Shown: positions 11,501 through 23,954, counted from the stretch's first letter. The stretch: 64,000 bases of DNA from Antrodiella citrinella (GCA_004802725.1 SGPM01000143.1:1-64000); one strand, 5' to 3'. Program-made: numbers and translations. Notes: generated by a model from the sequence alone, not told the origin.

Positions 11501-14500
11501 TAAGGCCGTCTCGTTCGCAGACGCAGGTAGCTCGGCAGGTTGAGACAGGAATGTGTGAAGATTGGTGTACAGCTGTACGTCGTCTAGTGCGTCTTGAGCA
11601 CCACCACCGCTAACGATCCACTTGTTGATCGTCTCCAGCACCTCCAGTCGGACACGGACCATCGAAGCCAGATCGCTTGCAACGGATTGTGTCTGAACCT
11701 TCGGTTGAGACTGCATGTAACGTTTTCGCAACAGCTACAGAACTCATATGAACAACAAAAAGTATAATGACGGATTGAGGACCCACGTACCTCGAAAAAT
11801 ACGTTCGGCGTGACAAAGCTCCGGAAGGTGTGCCACCAGACCGACGCATATTCGTCGACGTCCACCCTCAATTCTCGGGTCTTCTCAGCATTCAAAGACA
11901 TTTCTCCGTTGTCGTCAGCGACAGAGACGGAGATACCATGAAGACCTTCCACTAGGATGTCCACCAGACGATCAAGGGTACCCGCTTTGACCACGACGCG
12001 AAGTGGCCGGTCTGAACCCACGTCTTGCGTCATGAAGCTGGGCTTCCGTGCCAAAGAAGGAAGCGAGTTGCGTCGGAGTTGACTAGCTTTGCGCTCGAGA
12101 CTTGCGTTGTTGTTCGCCCCTGGCTTTACGCGCATGGACGGCGCGCGACTGAAGCCCTTGTCTACTGGCGCCGATGCCGGTACCGGTGCGTCCACAACAG
12201 AGCTCGGAGGGCGCGACGGAGCACGAGAAGACGGCTGGGAAGAAGGCATAGACTCCGCGCCAGCAAGTTGCACGAGTAGAGTGAGCTCTCCTTCGTACAA
12301 GACAATGGTGGTACCGCCCAAGTCCAGCGAATTCTTCTCTTGCCGGCGGTCGACAGTGTGCGAGGTAGTGAGCTCTCGAGCATACTGAATATCGAACTGA
12401 TTGTAAGCAGTAGCAGTACTATCCAAACGTCCGCGAGGCAGCAGAGCTCGATTCACGAAAGCTATAGCAGGGAGTGGTTCTGGGAACAGCAAAGGGACGA
12501 GAGAATGGAAGGGAGACGGCGACTGTGCACGAGACCAGAAGTAAGGCTCAAATGCACCCTTTCGTCGAGGCTCAGCAGCGAGAGACAGAGACATGAACTG
12601 GTCAACCCTGTGAAGACGCGTAAGCAAAACATCTCTCTCGTTGCAAGAATTGATATGGCTGAATCATACCGTGTGAACTTGGCTGCCATTCCGGCACTTG
12701 GGTACCCCTCCGAGACTGAATCCCAATACTCAACAAGCGAAGCAACGTCGTCCAATTCTGTAGATGGCGGGGCGTTCTTTCTCGCGCAAAGCGAGAGCTC
12801 GGTACGCAATCCCTCGAACGTCTGCCTTGCTTCTGCCAACAACGAAACCTGATACTCGGTGTCGTGGATACGCGCGTGCTCTAGAGCCTGCTTGAACTGA
12901 GTGACGCGATCGCCAGCCCAAGGAATCGTCTTCGCCTCCGAAGCATGCGCCACTTCTCCAGCATCGTTCGGATACACCCACGAATGCACGGTCCGAATCG
13001 CGTCCCCTTCAACACGCTTCCAGACTTTATCAAGACGTGCAATAGGCCTTGCACACAGTGCATTGAGAATCGCGCGCCACGAGCACTCATCTCCAGTGCG
13101 TCGACACAGCTCACCAACGCGCGCCCAAGCAGATATGACCTCCGAGCGAGAATGCGTGCGGCTCGTCGCGGAGAACCGTTCGTCAGTGGATCCGAGAGCG
13201 GAAACACCAGAAATGGACGAGCGACCAGGAGTGTCAGAGATGAGGATTTGCAGGAGGATAAGCTTAGTGAGCCAATGAATACGGTCGTCGTTGCCCAAGA
13301 AGTGCTTAAGAAAAGCGGGCTGTGTCGATGGCGCAGCATGCAGGTTGTCGACTCCGCTGTTCTCTGCCAGAGGATCAAGACAAGCATCCACCGTGATACT
13401 GAGCGGAAGCTTCTGCAACAACCTTTCGTGGAAAATACCCAAACTGCGAGCTACAAGCTGAGCGTCCAAACCAAGCAGGACGTCCCTCGTCAAACCTGTG
13501 CGGCTGAGCATGATCTGCCATGGTTTCTTCACTTCTGGCCAGAAAGCGCGGGCTTTAGGCGAGGATCCCCTAACGCATCGACTAAGGACATCATACGATC
13601 TGTATGACTCGGCCGCGGGGAGAATGCACCAAGATCAGGGGAGAATTCGGCTGCGATGGCCGGCGGACTGGAGCCAAGAGCAGGAGACGCAGAGTACACC
13701 GCTTGCATAGAACTGGATTGCGGGACAGCGTCGTGAGCTATTCTTGAACCCAGAGGTGCACCCGCAAGCGATTTTTGTCGCCAGCTTTCCCAGGCGCTGG
13801 CATCTTCCGGAGAGCTGAAGTAACTGAGATATTGATTTGCCAGCCAGATGACTCTTGGGCGTTCCTCCTCTTTCTGATCATCTTCCGCGCCGTCGAGAAG
13901 AAGGGTGCAACATCGCAGGAATTCGGTCTCGAATTGGGTGCGACCGATCGTGGAGGGGAGTGAGGAGACGATGGTGGACGAAAACTCCTGCCACGCGGGG
14001 TCGTACCTGTCTGCAACGACAGACGTATCTGACTGTTCCGTGGACTCAGGATCCGTTTCATGGGGTGTCGATGTCAAGAACGTAGTAGAAAACACGGCTT
14101 CGTGTATCAGAGCTTCAACCGAGCCCTTCTGAATGACGCCATCTTCGATAACCAAAGCAGGATGGGTATTTCTACCCCAGTAGGCCCGCTTTCTGTCTCG
14201 CTCCTTACCCTTCCCCCGACCAAGCGTTTCCTCTGCGGTCTCCTCGTCTCCTTCGAAGACACCCTCATCTTCCAGCACGACGACAAGCTCGGTGGGGAAC
14301 AGGTCCCTAATCGCGTTGCTGCGATCGCCTGGAGGTTTATAGAAGTACAACTTCGAGCCCTTCATAACCAGCTTGAAAGGCTTCCAACCTTTCGAGAGGA
14401 CAAGTCCACCGGCACCCGACATGTACGCCTGGTTGGCACGGGTGTTCAGTTGTTGAGGTGAGAAGTCAGCGAGGCGGTTGATAAACCCTTGGTGGAATAC

Positions 14501-16099
14501 AACTTGCGACGTGCGTTTGTCATTTGGTGAGTCTTCGTCTCCGGGTTCAATGATCTGAGGAGGGGCCAGTAGACCGGAGTTGGGTGCAGATCTATCGTTG
14601 TTGGAAACGTCTGTATTCAGCGGCGAGAGGGACTTGTTGCTGCCGCTCCCCATGCTGAACGGAAAAGTTGGCCGTGTAGAAGAACCTGCTCCGATGCTTC
14701 CACCAGATATGTTCTTCTCCCTGTCATAATTTCCAGCAGCTCTCTCTTTAATCGCTGACTCGATTTCCGACGACGCCGACCCTTTGCGCTTGGGACTCGG
14801 GGGGACAAGCCCTCCAAGTTTAGGCGCTGAAAGTTTTGAAGGCAACCGTGGAGTGAACGAATGGGAGCGCACATGTACCTGACCACCAGAAACTGGCGTG
14901 AGTGGAGGTGTACCGCCGCTGATGGGAGAAGAATTCGCGGTCAAGCCACCTAGGTGTTGCGGTGGGGATGAGGACAAGCCATCTGAATTCCCAGAGGATG
15001 GAAAAGGGAAGTTCTTTTGGTGTTGAGAGGGTGCGGGAGAGGTCGTTGGGGACACCGCGGTGCTGCTTACACTGTCCGCTCGATTGGTGCGGTACTGCTC
15101 GATCTTGTTCTGGAAAGTGGTATCGATCGGCGTTAGGGATGGGGTAGAGGTCTGAGATACTTTTCCCAGATCGTCAGCGGACCTGGACCATGGCTTGCGA
15201 GATATACTGCGCAAATCACCAAGTCCCTTAGTGAAAGCTGGATGGGACGGAGACGACGGTGCCCGGGTTGTATGACCGCCTTGGTCAAAGTTGGTTGTAG
15301 TGCGGGCAAGTGACAAGTCTAGAACAGATCTGCAAGATTGACATCAGTATCTGCGGTCATTGGGGAACGATGCATCCATTCTTGAGAAGAACAAAAATAA
15401 ACGATCGAAAGAGAGGTCAAACATTCAAAATGCTGATCACGAGTAACCAGCCACTTGAGCTTGAGAGAAGTGGCTGATGTGCTGCCGAAGTACGTCAAGA
15501 AGACCACATCGATGCAATTGAATTAGGCAAGGGGTACAGAGGACCGTAAAGTCCGGAAATGAAAGGGGATCCACAATATGCATTTTCGCACCATTCAGGG
15601 ATGGGCTGAACCCAATTGGAGACGTCATAAAAGTGTTCAGCTCCCCAGATCATCGCGTGCGCATAATTGGACTACGTTGAACAGACACGCGTGAAAAGTC
15701 GCGTACGGAGAATGAAGTACGGGCAACTCTGACCACAAATTCTGAGAACGCGTAGAAGACTCACCGACTAGCCCCATGATGCGACAAGCCTCCCTCCGCC
15801 TGATGAAATTTGTCCAAGATGGGCCGAGGATCGGTAGGGTGAGATATCTTTGGCTTCCTGGTGCCAGAGCTGGTGCTTGAGCGGGGCTCGACCGAGCTGA
15901 TGGACGAGCGGCCTGATACGTTCCCACTTGAGGCAGAGCGGTTGAACCACTTGGTTGGCTTCGTCAGAAATTGTGAGAAGCCGGAGGAGGGAGACGCGGA
16001 ACGAGGGAAGTTGAGGAAGCCGGGAGGTGACTGGGACGGAACGCCAGTGTCCGGTGGGCTGAGAGTGTTGACGGACGGAGCGCCACGTCGAGGTGCCAT
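8536..16099 (-). CDS. Bem2-like Rho GTPase-activating protein (RasGEF-like, PH and RhoGAP domains)
   Basis: A chain of exons starts at ATG 16099 (MAPRRGAPSV) and stops at 8536, for roughly 2,150-2,200 residues, close to yeast Bem2 (about 2,170). After a Ser/Pro-rich N-terminus there is a PH-like segment (GWKPFKLVMKGSKLYFYKPP, about 14,340-14,400). Then comes a RasGEF N-domain start (GSVEALIHEAVF) and a long helical RasGEF-like region (13.5-10.5 kb). A PH domain follows (LNVVDVRVSQFIN, RSYTFQIDTEDGGHYLLQA). The C-terminal RhoGAP contains IEDFTDVNAVCDLIKAWFRVLPGG and TADSLSTVFSPNLLRSS, and the protein ends in a very acidic tail. The first intron, about 15331-15764, is unusually long. Known Bem2 proteins inactivate Rho1 and Cdc42 during polarised growth; the same role is inferred. 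The RasGEF-like part may not be an active exchange factor. Confidence 0.85.
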
Positions 16100-17127
16100 T
16101 TGGATTATACGATGTAAAGAGAGTGAAAAGAGAGTGGTGGATGGTGGACGAAACGGCGGTCGGGGATGGAGACCATGCACCAGAGTCGTACGCGGCTTGT
16201 GAAACTTCGGGTGTTCAGAGTCTCAGAGATGGGGTGTCGTGAGACTGGTTGTGTGCTCGTCCGTCTGCTCTTCGGTCGTGAAATGAAAGTTCGTGTCGAG
16301 ACAAATGGCGTCGATGGTGGCGGTCAGAAAGAAAGAGGATGGTCGGGGAAAGAGACCGTGACAAAAGGAGGACGTTCTGGACTAAGTGGTCGGCTGTTCC
16401 AAATATCTTTACGAGACTCGTGGCAATATGGGCGCTTCCTTTCGGAGAACAGCACAACAACAACAACAACGAACAGTACTGACATGAATAACACGATGAG
16501 ACACACTCTTTTTTGTTCTCTTCCTTCATCTTGGTTCTCGTTTGTTACTTTCGGTCGGCACTTCAGAGGATCATCAGGGTATCATCGTCGTTGTCATCCA
16601 TTATGCCTGATCTTCGCGCCGCAATTTACACGCAAGCATGGAAAGCTATCCGTACATGGCAGATCCGAACCATGCCGGAAGGGTCTCAGGCCATTGGACC
16701 TTGTTAGAATGGCCGAAGTGACAGCATTATATAAAGAATACAAGGCTAGAGCTTCGACGGACTACATCCTGTACAATTGCGAAGGATCAGGGTTTCTAAC
16801 TTAGAACTTTTCGAGACGCTTTCGACCGACCGAAGGCGCGATTACTTCTTCGCCTTGCACAGGTGAGTGCTCGCATCTAATCTCACTTGCTTCTAATGCG
16901 CCATATATATCATGTGTACACTCACCTGCTCGAGACAGCATATCGAACTTTGGCTTCTTGCACACTGCGATGGCGCACTGACAGTGACTCCAAGTGCATG
17001 CGGCTCTGAGAACCTCGTCGACGAAATGAACTTTGTCCAACGGATTTAAAAGGTAGAGGACGACCGATGTCCCCTCGCCACCCGCCGCCAATCCACACCT
17101 CCTGCCACCCGCCGCTTCCTACTCGAA
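16100..17127. other. promoter region between divergent genes
   Basis: This holds the 5' region of the Bem2-like gene and of the DPBB gene. A CAA-rich run lies near 16,455 and a TATA-like TTATATAAAG near 16,724. ATTTAAAAGG at about 17,044 sits 84 bp before the DPBB start and may be its core promoter. Open frames here lack domain content or plausible splicing. Confidence 0.4.
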
Positions 17128-17747
17128 ATGCGTCTCCATCTGCTCATTCCTCTCGTCTCTGCATCTATCACTTATGCGCAGTCGCAAACGGGCACCTGTA
17201 CGCTTTATCATCATCTACAAATTGGCATTGCATACTTACCAACGAGGACGCCTATTCGATGTTCATCTAGTATTCAATTTTGTGCCCGGCCTCGGCGCGT
17301 GCGGCTTCACCAACACCAGTGACCAGATCGTAGCATCCGTCTCCACTGTTACGTTTAACACATTTCCGTACGTATTCACTGCCCTGCTCCTCGTCCTCGT
17401 TGCTGACAATCTGCCATAACTATAGCGGCGCGACGGCCAACCCAAATGAGTGAGATCACCGGTCACGTCTGATAGACTCCATATGCACGTACTCACGCGC
17501 AGCTGCCTGTGTCTAGCAACCCAATCTGCAAGGACAGTTTGAATGTCACTCGTATGTCGTTGTCGTCGACGTCTCAGTCTCCAAGAGCTTACTTCGCACA
17601 GACAACGGCGTGAATTTGATCGCTCCAGTTGTGGATTTCTGCGAGGAGTGTCCCGACAGCGCCGTCGGCCTGTCTCCAGTCGCGTTCGAGAAATTCGCGC
17701 CGTTGTCGGACGGAATTGTTACGGTTGTCAATTGGACGATTGTTTGA
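17128..17747 (+). CDS. small secreted double-psi beta-barrel (RlpA/expansin-like) protein
   Basis: Five exons (17128-17197, 17271-17367, 17426-17449, 17517-17551, 17602-17747) sum to exactly 372 nt, or 123 residues. A signal peptide (MRLHLLIPLVSASITYAQS) leads into the DPBB fold: GLGACGFTNTSDQIVASVS, NPNDNPICKD, VDFCEECPDSAVGLSPVAF, and the end VTVVNWTIV. Paired Cys and the GLGACG and SPxAF motifs are hallmarks of the RlpA-like/barwin fold in basidiomycete secretomes. These proteins act outside the cell, on walls or surfaces. Only the N-terminal barrel is present and the C-terminal expansin cellulose-binding domain is absent, so enzymatic activity is doubtful. Two exons are only 24 and 35 nt. 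Confidence 0.9.
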
Positions 17748-17868
17748 TGAGTCGATGGCCTCCCGCCACCTTGACATGCTTCGTTAATCTTGAGCTGTAT
17801 TCATAGGTTGAAATGATGATTTCCTCCCTTCCGCGAAATTGTGCGAATGATAGAGAGACGGTCCAATG

Positions 17869-19166
17869 CTAGAGTACGTCCTTGAACGAAAAGCCGAACT
17901 GGTACTGTGAGACACCACTGAGACCGTAACTATGGATCACGCGACGAGTGATTCTGAGCAAAATACGACTCAAAATTGAAAGTAGATTCATAGACTCGTC
18001 ATAAGCGGAGACCAGTACGTAGCACCGGCCAATAGGGAGCGAATACATGAAATTAATACAACAGCAAAACCGTGACTTAGGAGTACTCGGGACTAGTGAT
18101 GTCATGATGGCAGGAGGGGTATCCATAGTGTAAGGAGGAGGAACTGATGTGCGAGCAGGCGATACTATGGGAGATAATATCAGAGGGACAGGCGCAAGCG
18201 ACTCGGATGCGGGAGGTCGTGATGTAGATGAAGAGGACTCGGAAGGAGGACGAGAAGGAGGTGGTAATATGGAAGCGAGCGATGGAGGATGTATCATGGC
18301 AAGAGGCGGTGTGGGAGGAAGTAGTCTAGGGGAACGGGAAGGAGGTCTAGAAGGAGGGGGGGATTTATCAGGAGGCGATGTAGGGGGCGGTGGTGGAGAT
18401 GATAGCGAAGGCGGCAGAGAAATGGGAGGAGATGGAGAAGGAGAAGGAGAGCGGAGTGGCGGAGGAGACGGAGGAGAAGGAGGAAGAGAACGGGAAGGGG
18501 ACGGTGTGGACCGAGAATGGGAAGGAGGCGAAGGAGGTGGAGATCGAGCCTGAGAAGGAGAAGACCGGGGACTAGGTGGACGAGGAGGCAAAGGTGATGA
18601 TTCATGATAGGGAGCGGCAGAAAGAATCGGCGACTCGGGTGAGGACGAGGGCGAATGGGGATGAGGTGCTGGTGAATGGGAACTAAGTGATGGTGAGGGA
18701 ATAGATGGTGCTGGTGCTGCTGTTTCAGGAGAATTGAAGGTACGCGGCACCAAGGACAGATGGGTCGTAAGCAGCGGTGATAATGCCAGTAGCGTGGGGG
18801 GAGGATAGCGTCTGGTCACTCCATGTTCGGCGACAATGTGTTCGAGTTGGACGGTGGTTTCGCTTCGTTCCTCTGTTGGAATCGCACTCTCGACAGTTGC
18901 AGGGGGCTTGGCTTCACTCAGCCTGAGCTCTGATGCCTAAGAATTAGACGCGTCAATCGAGAGGCACGGAGAAGGCTACTGATAGTAACACGTACGGATT
19001 TCAAAAGATCCAAGCTGATAGTGTCCGTATCCGTTTGCATTGAGGCTGGTGCAGGTGATAGCAAGGGTGGCATGTTCCAAGTTGCACGATAGGACAAGGC
19101 GTTTGGCAGATGATCATTTGTAGAGCTAGCAGCAGCTTTAAATGTCTGGGGGGAACACGAGGACAC
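17869..19166 (-). CDS. Pro/Ser-rich low-complexity protein, unrecognised
   Basis: Two exons join in frame: DLLKS ends before a GTACGT donor near 18,998, and ASELRLSEAK begins after TTAG near 18,938. The upstream frame is open to 19,166 but has no ATG at its edge. The Met near 19,073 (MPPLLSPAP) is a possible start, or an earlier exon is missing. About 200 residues are almost entirely Pro, Ser and Arg in short SP/PP runs, followed by a more ordered, hydrophobic 80-residue end (FCCCINFMYSLPIGRCYV). There is no recognised domain. It may be a disordered scaffold or wall-associated protein, or an ORF kept open by the purine bias of the opposite strand. Confidence 0.45.
18120..18690 (+). repeat. 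polypurine (GGA-rich) tract
   Basis: The plus strand over more than 500 bp is dominated by G and A in GGA, GAA and GGAGG units with few pyrimidine interruptions. The minus strand correspondingly encodes the Pro/Ser-rich segment. Strand asymmetry of this length favours triplex DNA or slippage. Confidence 0.7.
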
Positions 19167-20199
19167 TTACAGACCTCTGCATATTTTTCCTTGGAACATT
19201 TTTCGAAGTGCTACTGAAGAAATGAAAAAATGAGGGATCAACATGCACTTAAAACTGACATAACTTTCACAAAGCGAACAAACCTTGTACTGTGATGAAA
19301 TACCCTTAGGAAGATGTTCATGCCCTGATGTGCGAGCAGCACGTAGATTAGCAGGACCCCCGTGACCACGAGCACATTTGAGTAATACAGAAAACCGACT
19401 TGAAAGAAGCGTTACAAGGTCAAAGACCTGTACAGTGACCCGCGACTTGTCTCTCGGTCACGTATCCTGGTCTGCCTTGGGAGACTATTAAAGACCAATA
19501 GTCAAGCCATGGCATAGGTCAAGTAGTGAGGCGCGACGCTTTGACTAGTGACCTCTGGGGTGTCTTGTTCATCCGCAGAATTGAAGGAACGAGGATCCAA
19601 CATACGGAGTGATACTAGTAATAATTGAACGTGTACAATTTTTCCCAACTTGGAATTAACGGCCTACAATTGAAGCTTGAAGCTTGAAGCTCAGCCACGA
19701 CGGAGATTAATTCACTTTGCCAAGGTGCGTTTGCGACGAGGTACGACGGCGACTTATGAGCGGAGCACTCTTCATCCAATCGAACGTAGCGGCGATGAAG
19801 CCACGGCTGCGCGGGTGGAGGGTCTTGGTATGAGACTAGCGATGTTGAAGCAGGAAGCTTGAATTACGCACACCCTAGGTAAGAAGATGATGCTACAACA
19901 CAGAAAGAGAAACCAAGTAGATACATATGGTATACAGCATCCGGTAGCATGACTTTCGACTCGAGTTAAAATGCGACTTGTACTTGTAGGGTAGATGTTG
20001 GAGAAAAGAAATCGTGATGACTTGCGAGGAGAAAAGGACATGTCGAAAAACCAAGATCGAAAAATCCAGCAGGTATGTGAGTGAAGCGAGAGAGCGAGGA
20101 GAGAGATTGGACACGTGAGGTTCATAAGTGACATTGGTAAAAATGGGGAGAAGAAGACCGCCATAGAGGTCATCCCATGTATGCAAAAAGGAAACAAAT
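19167..20199. other. intergenic stretch, no supported gene
   Basis: Stops are frequent on both strands. The one local oddity is three tandem TTGAAGC units near 19,672-19,692. The right part is probably the 3' flank of the RhoGEF gene. Confidence 0.45.
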
Positions 20200-23100
20200 C
20201 TAGTCCACAGGAAGGAGGAAACTGGCCAATGCCCACCCGATATCCTGCGACGAATTCCGCACGAGCAGCAAGCAGTCCTCACCGTCATCCACATATAGCG
20301 GCAAGTGTGGATGGATGGACGGATGCCCCTGCTCCTGCAACACGTCGTACACCTCTCCAACGCGTAGCGTGAAGAACGGCAAGTCATGATACGACACGTC
20401 CGGCGGCGGCGTGCAATTGAAGATCACTTGACACTGGTACATCTCCTCGATGCGCGCACGACTAACGGTCGGAGGGTTGAAGGACAGTTGACTTGGCGAC
20501 GGCGAGACAGGAGGATGTGATGAGGCATTCGCTGGAAGGGACGGAGACCGTCTGTGTCGCGTGTTGCCGGCCGGTGGTGTAGGGCTTGGCCGTAGGGAGT
20601 CCGTCAACCGCCTTCGAAGACTGGGCTTCCGTGAAGAACGTCCCCGATCATCTTCCCCGTCATGCAGACTATGCATACTGCTGCTTGCACTGCTGTTCTC
20701 ATCGAGCAATCGGCCTTGCGAAGCAGATTTCTTCAGAGGAAGCGGATGCGAGATCTCCCTCTTGTTCACCGGCGATGGTAACGGATGATCTGTGAAGTCG
20801 GATACATTGCTGTGGGTATGCCGATGGGATTTGCCCGACTTCTTCGAGTGCAAGCTCTCGTTGGAACGTCTCCGGTCGAAAGAGTCGTGGACTGCGACGA
20901 TTGCCCGACCGTGGTAAGGCGGTGCTGATTCCGGATAGTCGTAGACGTACGAGTCATATGTAGCCTGCGTAGATGTGGATGCGCGCAGACTGGAAGAGGA
21001 CGGTTCCCCCAGGCTAAGGGCAGAAAGGGTGTCAATTGAGTTGCTCAATGACCGTTTGCGACCCTTGGCTGTTTTGGCCTTAAGCTTTGGAGGGCTGTCG
21101 CGGTGAATCCTCTCCAGGGGCTTCACTATGTGAAGGCTGTTGACGTGTGCCTCAACCTCAGCGAAACGACTCCACCATACGCGCAAGGTCTCCGCCGCCT
21201 CTCCCTGCATCTCGCCTTCCACCTTCAGTGCATCCCAAAGTTCACCCCATCGATCTCTGACCTCGCTGTAGAACTCGGCTTGCCAGCCGGCGAAGCGAAC
21301 GATGCAAGTCGTGATGCCTTTGTTGAGCAATGCGAGGAATTTGGGAAATTCTGCGAAGAGCTGCGCTCGGATAGCGACATAAGATTGTGACGCCTCGAGG
21401 AGCTGGGGGGATGGTCGGGACTTAGAAACATTGACGTTGAGAAGGCCATAGTGGTAAGGTTCGAGTGTCTTCATCGCCTCCAAAAGACGTTCCGGAGAGG
21501 TCGATGCGTCCCTCAGCTTGGAGAGCTCGGTAAGAAGTTTGGCCTTGATGACTTCACCAAGCTCGTCGCAAATGGGAATGAGTTTCTCCCGGATGACGGA
21601 GAGGAAGGCATCAAAGGCATCTGAGCCCTGATCCTCTGACAATCCAAGAACATACCCGAAGCCAACCGTCCAATTCTGCAACTGTCTCATCATCTCCGTG
21701 ACCGTATCGACCCAATTGACAGTATCCCTGGCAAAGCGTCGAATGAATTGTAAACACATCTTGAGCTCATTGCCCAGTTTGTCCACAACTTCCGCTTCCT
21801 GATTGGCGTCCTCGCCCTCCTTTGTCTTGATCGTCGCAGAACGAATGCTCTTCATGCGGCCAAGGTTGACGGAGGCTGCCACGCCAATGTTCAAGCCCTT
21901 CTTCTTGGCTTTGGATTCTCCCGATTTCTTCTGGGGACCGCCTGTCAACACTTCTTTCACGACTTCCCTCCGCCTCCTGCCCTCATTCACCCCATGCGCA
22001 ACGGTTTCCATCCTCGCCTTCGCCTCCTTCAACGCCTTCTTATCTGAATGCGAGTCTGGTGTTCCGTCGATGATCGCACTGAGCAAGAGTGAGTACTTGA
22101 GTAGTCGCTGTACGGGTTTAATGAGTAGTGACGGCAGATCCCATGCATGAGTGAGATTTTGAGCGAGGGTACGTGAATGCGACAGATAGGCGTTCAGCGC
22201 AGGGGTCTGCGAGAGAGCATTCAAATGTTCCACGGCTGTCGAGTGCTTGGTGATGTACTGGTTGTATAGAGGTTCCATTTCGGGTATCTTTCACAAAAGA
22301 AGACCCGTCAATCGTACCAAAGTCAATCGACATCCAGGATCTTGGACTCACCACTTCCAAAAATAAGGCACCGACACAGTCCTCCCCCTCACCTCCTTCC
22401 AATACACTGCCCAAAGCTTCTTCTAGTTTCGTCCCAAAGTTGTCTGAAAATACCGCTAGTTCCGCCACGTTGTTGAAAATGATTCTGCTGTCCTCTTTGG
22501 TCATAGCGGCTCCTAGAATGGAGCCTCCGGATGAGTCGGATGCAGTAGACAGCGTCCGGGCAGAGGACCCGGACGACTGCGGGGGTGTAAGTGGGAGTGA
22601 GGTAACCTGAAAAGCTGTGGGTTGTCCTGGAGTGACTCTCCGTAAGATACTGCTCTTGATGAACAAAGAAAGAGAAGAGCCCGACGTACCTAATGCGAGG
22701 GGTATATGGATATCACGAATGAGCGCAAGGTCGGAAGCGTATGATCGTTCTGAGGAGAGTAGTTCTTGCAAAGCATGAACCCTTTTGGAGATGGGCGCAG
22801 GGGAGTCGAGAATGGAGGGGGGTCGAGAGGGGATGAGGACGCNNACTGCCTGCCCATCGCCGTCAGCAATGGATACTGGTGATGGAGGCATGGGGAGGGG
22901 TTTCTCTGGGGTCTTCGGTCGCAAGGTGCGAGCGAGACTGGAGTCGAGGATATCGGCAAAGGAGTTGAAGCTGCGAGTGTGTAGCAACGTCATTTCTTCG
23001 TCGAGTTCTACAAACGAGTCTGCGATACTAGATGAGAAAGACGAAGGCAGTGGCGGAGCTGTTTCCCCTCGTGCTGGTATGGGTCTGCTGGGTATGGCGA

Positions 23101-23281
23101 CTGGCTCGGTTGAGCCGCGTGCTGGGGGTCGCAGCGGTGAACGAGGGGGAAGTGGCGGTGAAGGAAGAGGACTTGGACCGTCGATGGTATGAGGTGGAAG
23201 CTGAAAGTTGGGAGGCGGCCCTTGCACGCCCACGCGGCGGGAACGAGGCGAGGAACTGAGACATTCTAGCGGAGGGTCCAT
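20200..23281 (-). CDS. DH-BAR-SH3 Rho/Cdc42 guanine-nucleotide exchange factor (Gef1 / dynamin-binding-protein type)
   Basis: Two exons (22352-23281 and 20200-22287), separated by a 64-nt intron, give 1,005 residues from ATG 23281. After a Pro-rich N-terminus, a DH domain spans about residues 167-410: it begins RVHALQELLSSERSYASDL and ends with the diagnostic helix LLIKPVQRLLKYSLLL. A BAR-like helical region follows at about 450-670 (ELKMCLQFIRRFARDTVNWV). A Ser/Pro-rich linker then leads to a C-terminal SH3-like domain at about 925-1005 (FTLRVGEVYDVLQE, DIGWALASFLLPVD). There is no PH domain after the DH, as in Schizosaccharomyces pombe Gef1, where the BAR domain takes its place. The protein probably activates Cdc42 at membranes. 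Two undetermined bases at 22843-22844 leave residues near 146-147 unknown. Confidence 0.9.
22843..22844. other. two undetermined bases (NN)
   Basis: The sequence reads GAGGACGCNNACTGCC inside the first exon of the RhoGEF. The frame is kept with two N, but the true gap length is unknown. Confidence 0.95.
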
Positions 23282-23954
23282 TTCCGTCGAGGTCGTATGC
23301 TTCCGGGAGCGGATGCTAAGGTGGAACGATGGAGAGTCGCCACAGAGGCGTTCTATACGTATTGCTGCTCACTAGAACCTCCCTGCGCCGAAAAGATCAT
23401 GCATTGGTGAACGTGCAGAGCAAACACCGGCAACGACGAGCACACACCTCTTCTAGTTCCCTCCGACAATACTGCGGCTCCAGAATAGGATGCGACCCAG
23501 CCGACACGTGCAGACAGTGAGGTCGGTTGTCTGGACTCCAGTTGTTTTATTTAGAGTCGTAGGTTCAATAAATGGGAGATGAATGCGACCAGAAATGCCA
23601 GAAGTGTTTCAATTCGAGAAATCAGCGGGGTCGTCGTCGTCGTTGCTGGAAGAGTCGTCGGAGTCTGCCTCGCTACCGTCGCAGCGGCTTCGGACTCCGG
23701 AGTCTCTCTCCCTCTCCCGGTCATCATGCATCATGTGCCTTTCTCATTTTCCGAATAACTATCTCATTCGACCGGTTACGGTGACCTAGTCCCTTCCAAA
23801 ACACGACCATGACTTAGCTATTTCAGCGCATGCTCGAAGATGGTCCGGATCGAGCTCATCAGTCCGCTTTTCTTGCATCGCCATCCTGTCTTGGGCACTC
23901 TCGCGGGCATTTCGAGCTCATAAACACCTCACACGAAAACATTTGACATCTCAG

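Noticed and set aside
16166..16804. A 212-codon open frame on the plus strand upstream of the Bem2-like gene
   Set aside because: It overlaps the Bem2 promoter, has a composition dominated by Arg, Gly, Ser and Thr, and shows no domain or splice support. Chance is the best explanation.
18149..18553. Gly/Glu-rich plus-strand frame of 134 codons
   Set aside because: It is the complement of the polypurine tract. The repetitive GGE/GDG content follows from the base bias and has no independent support.
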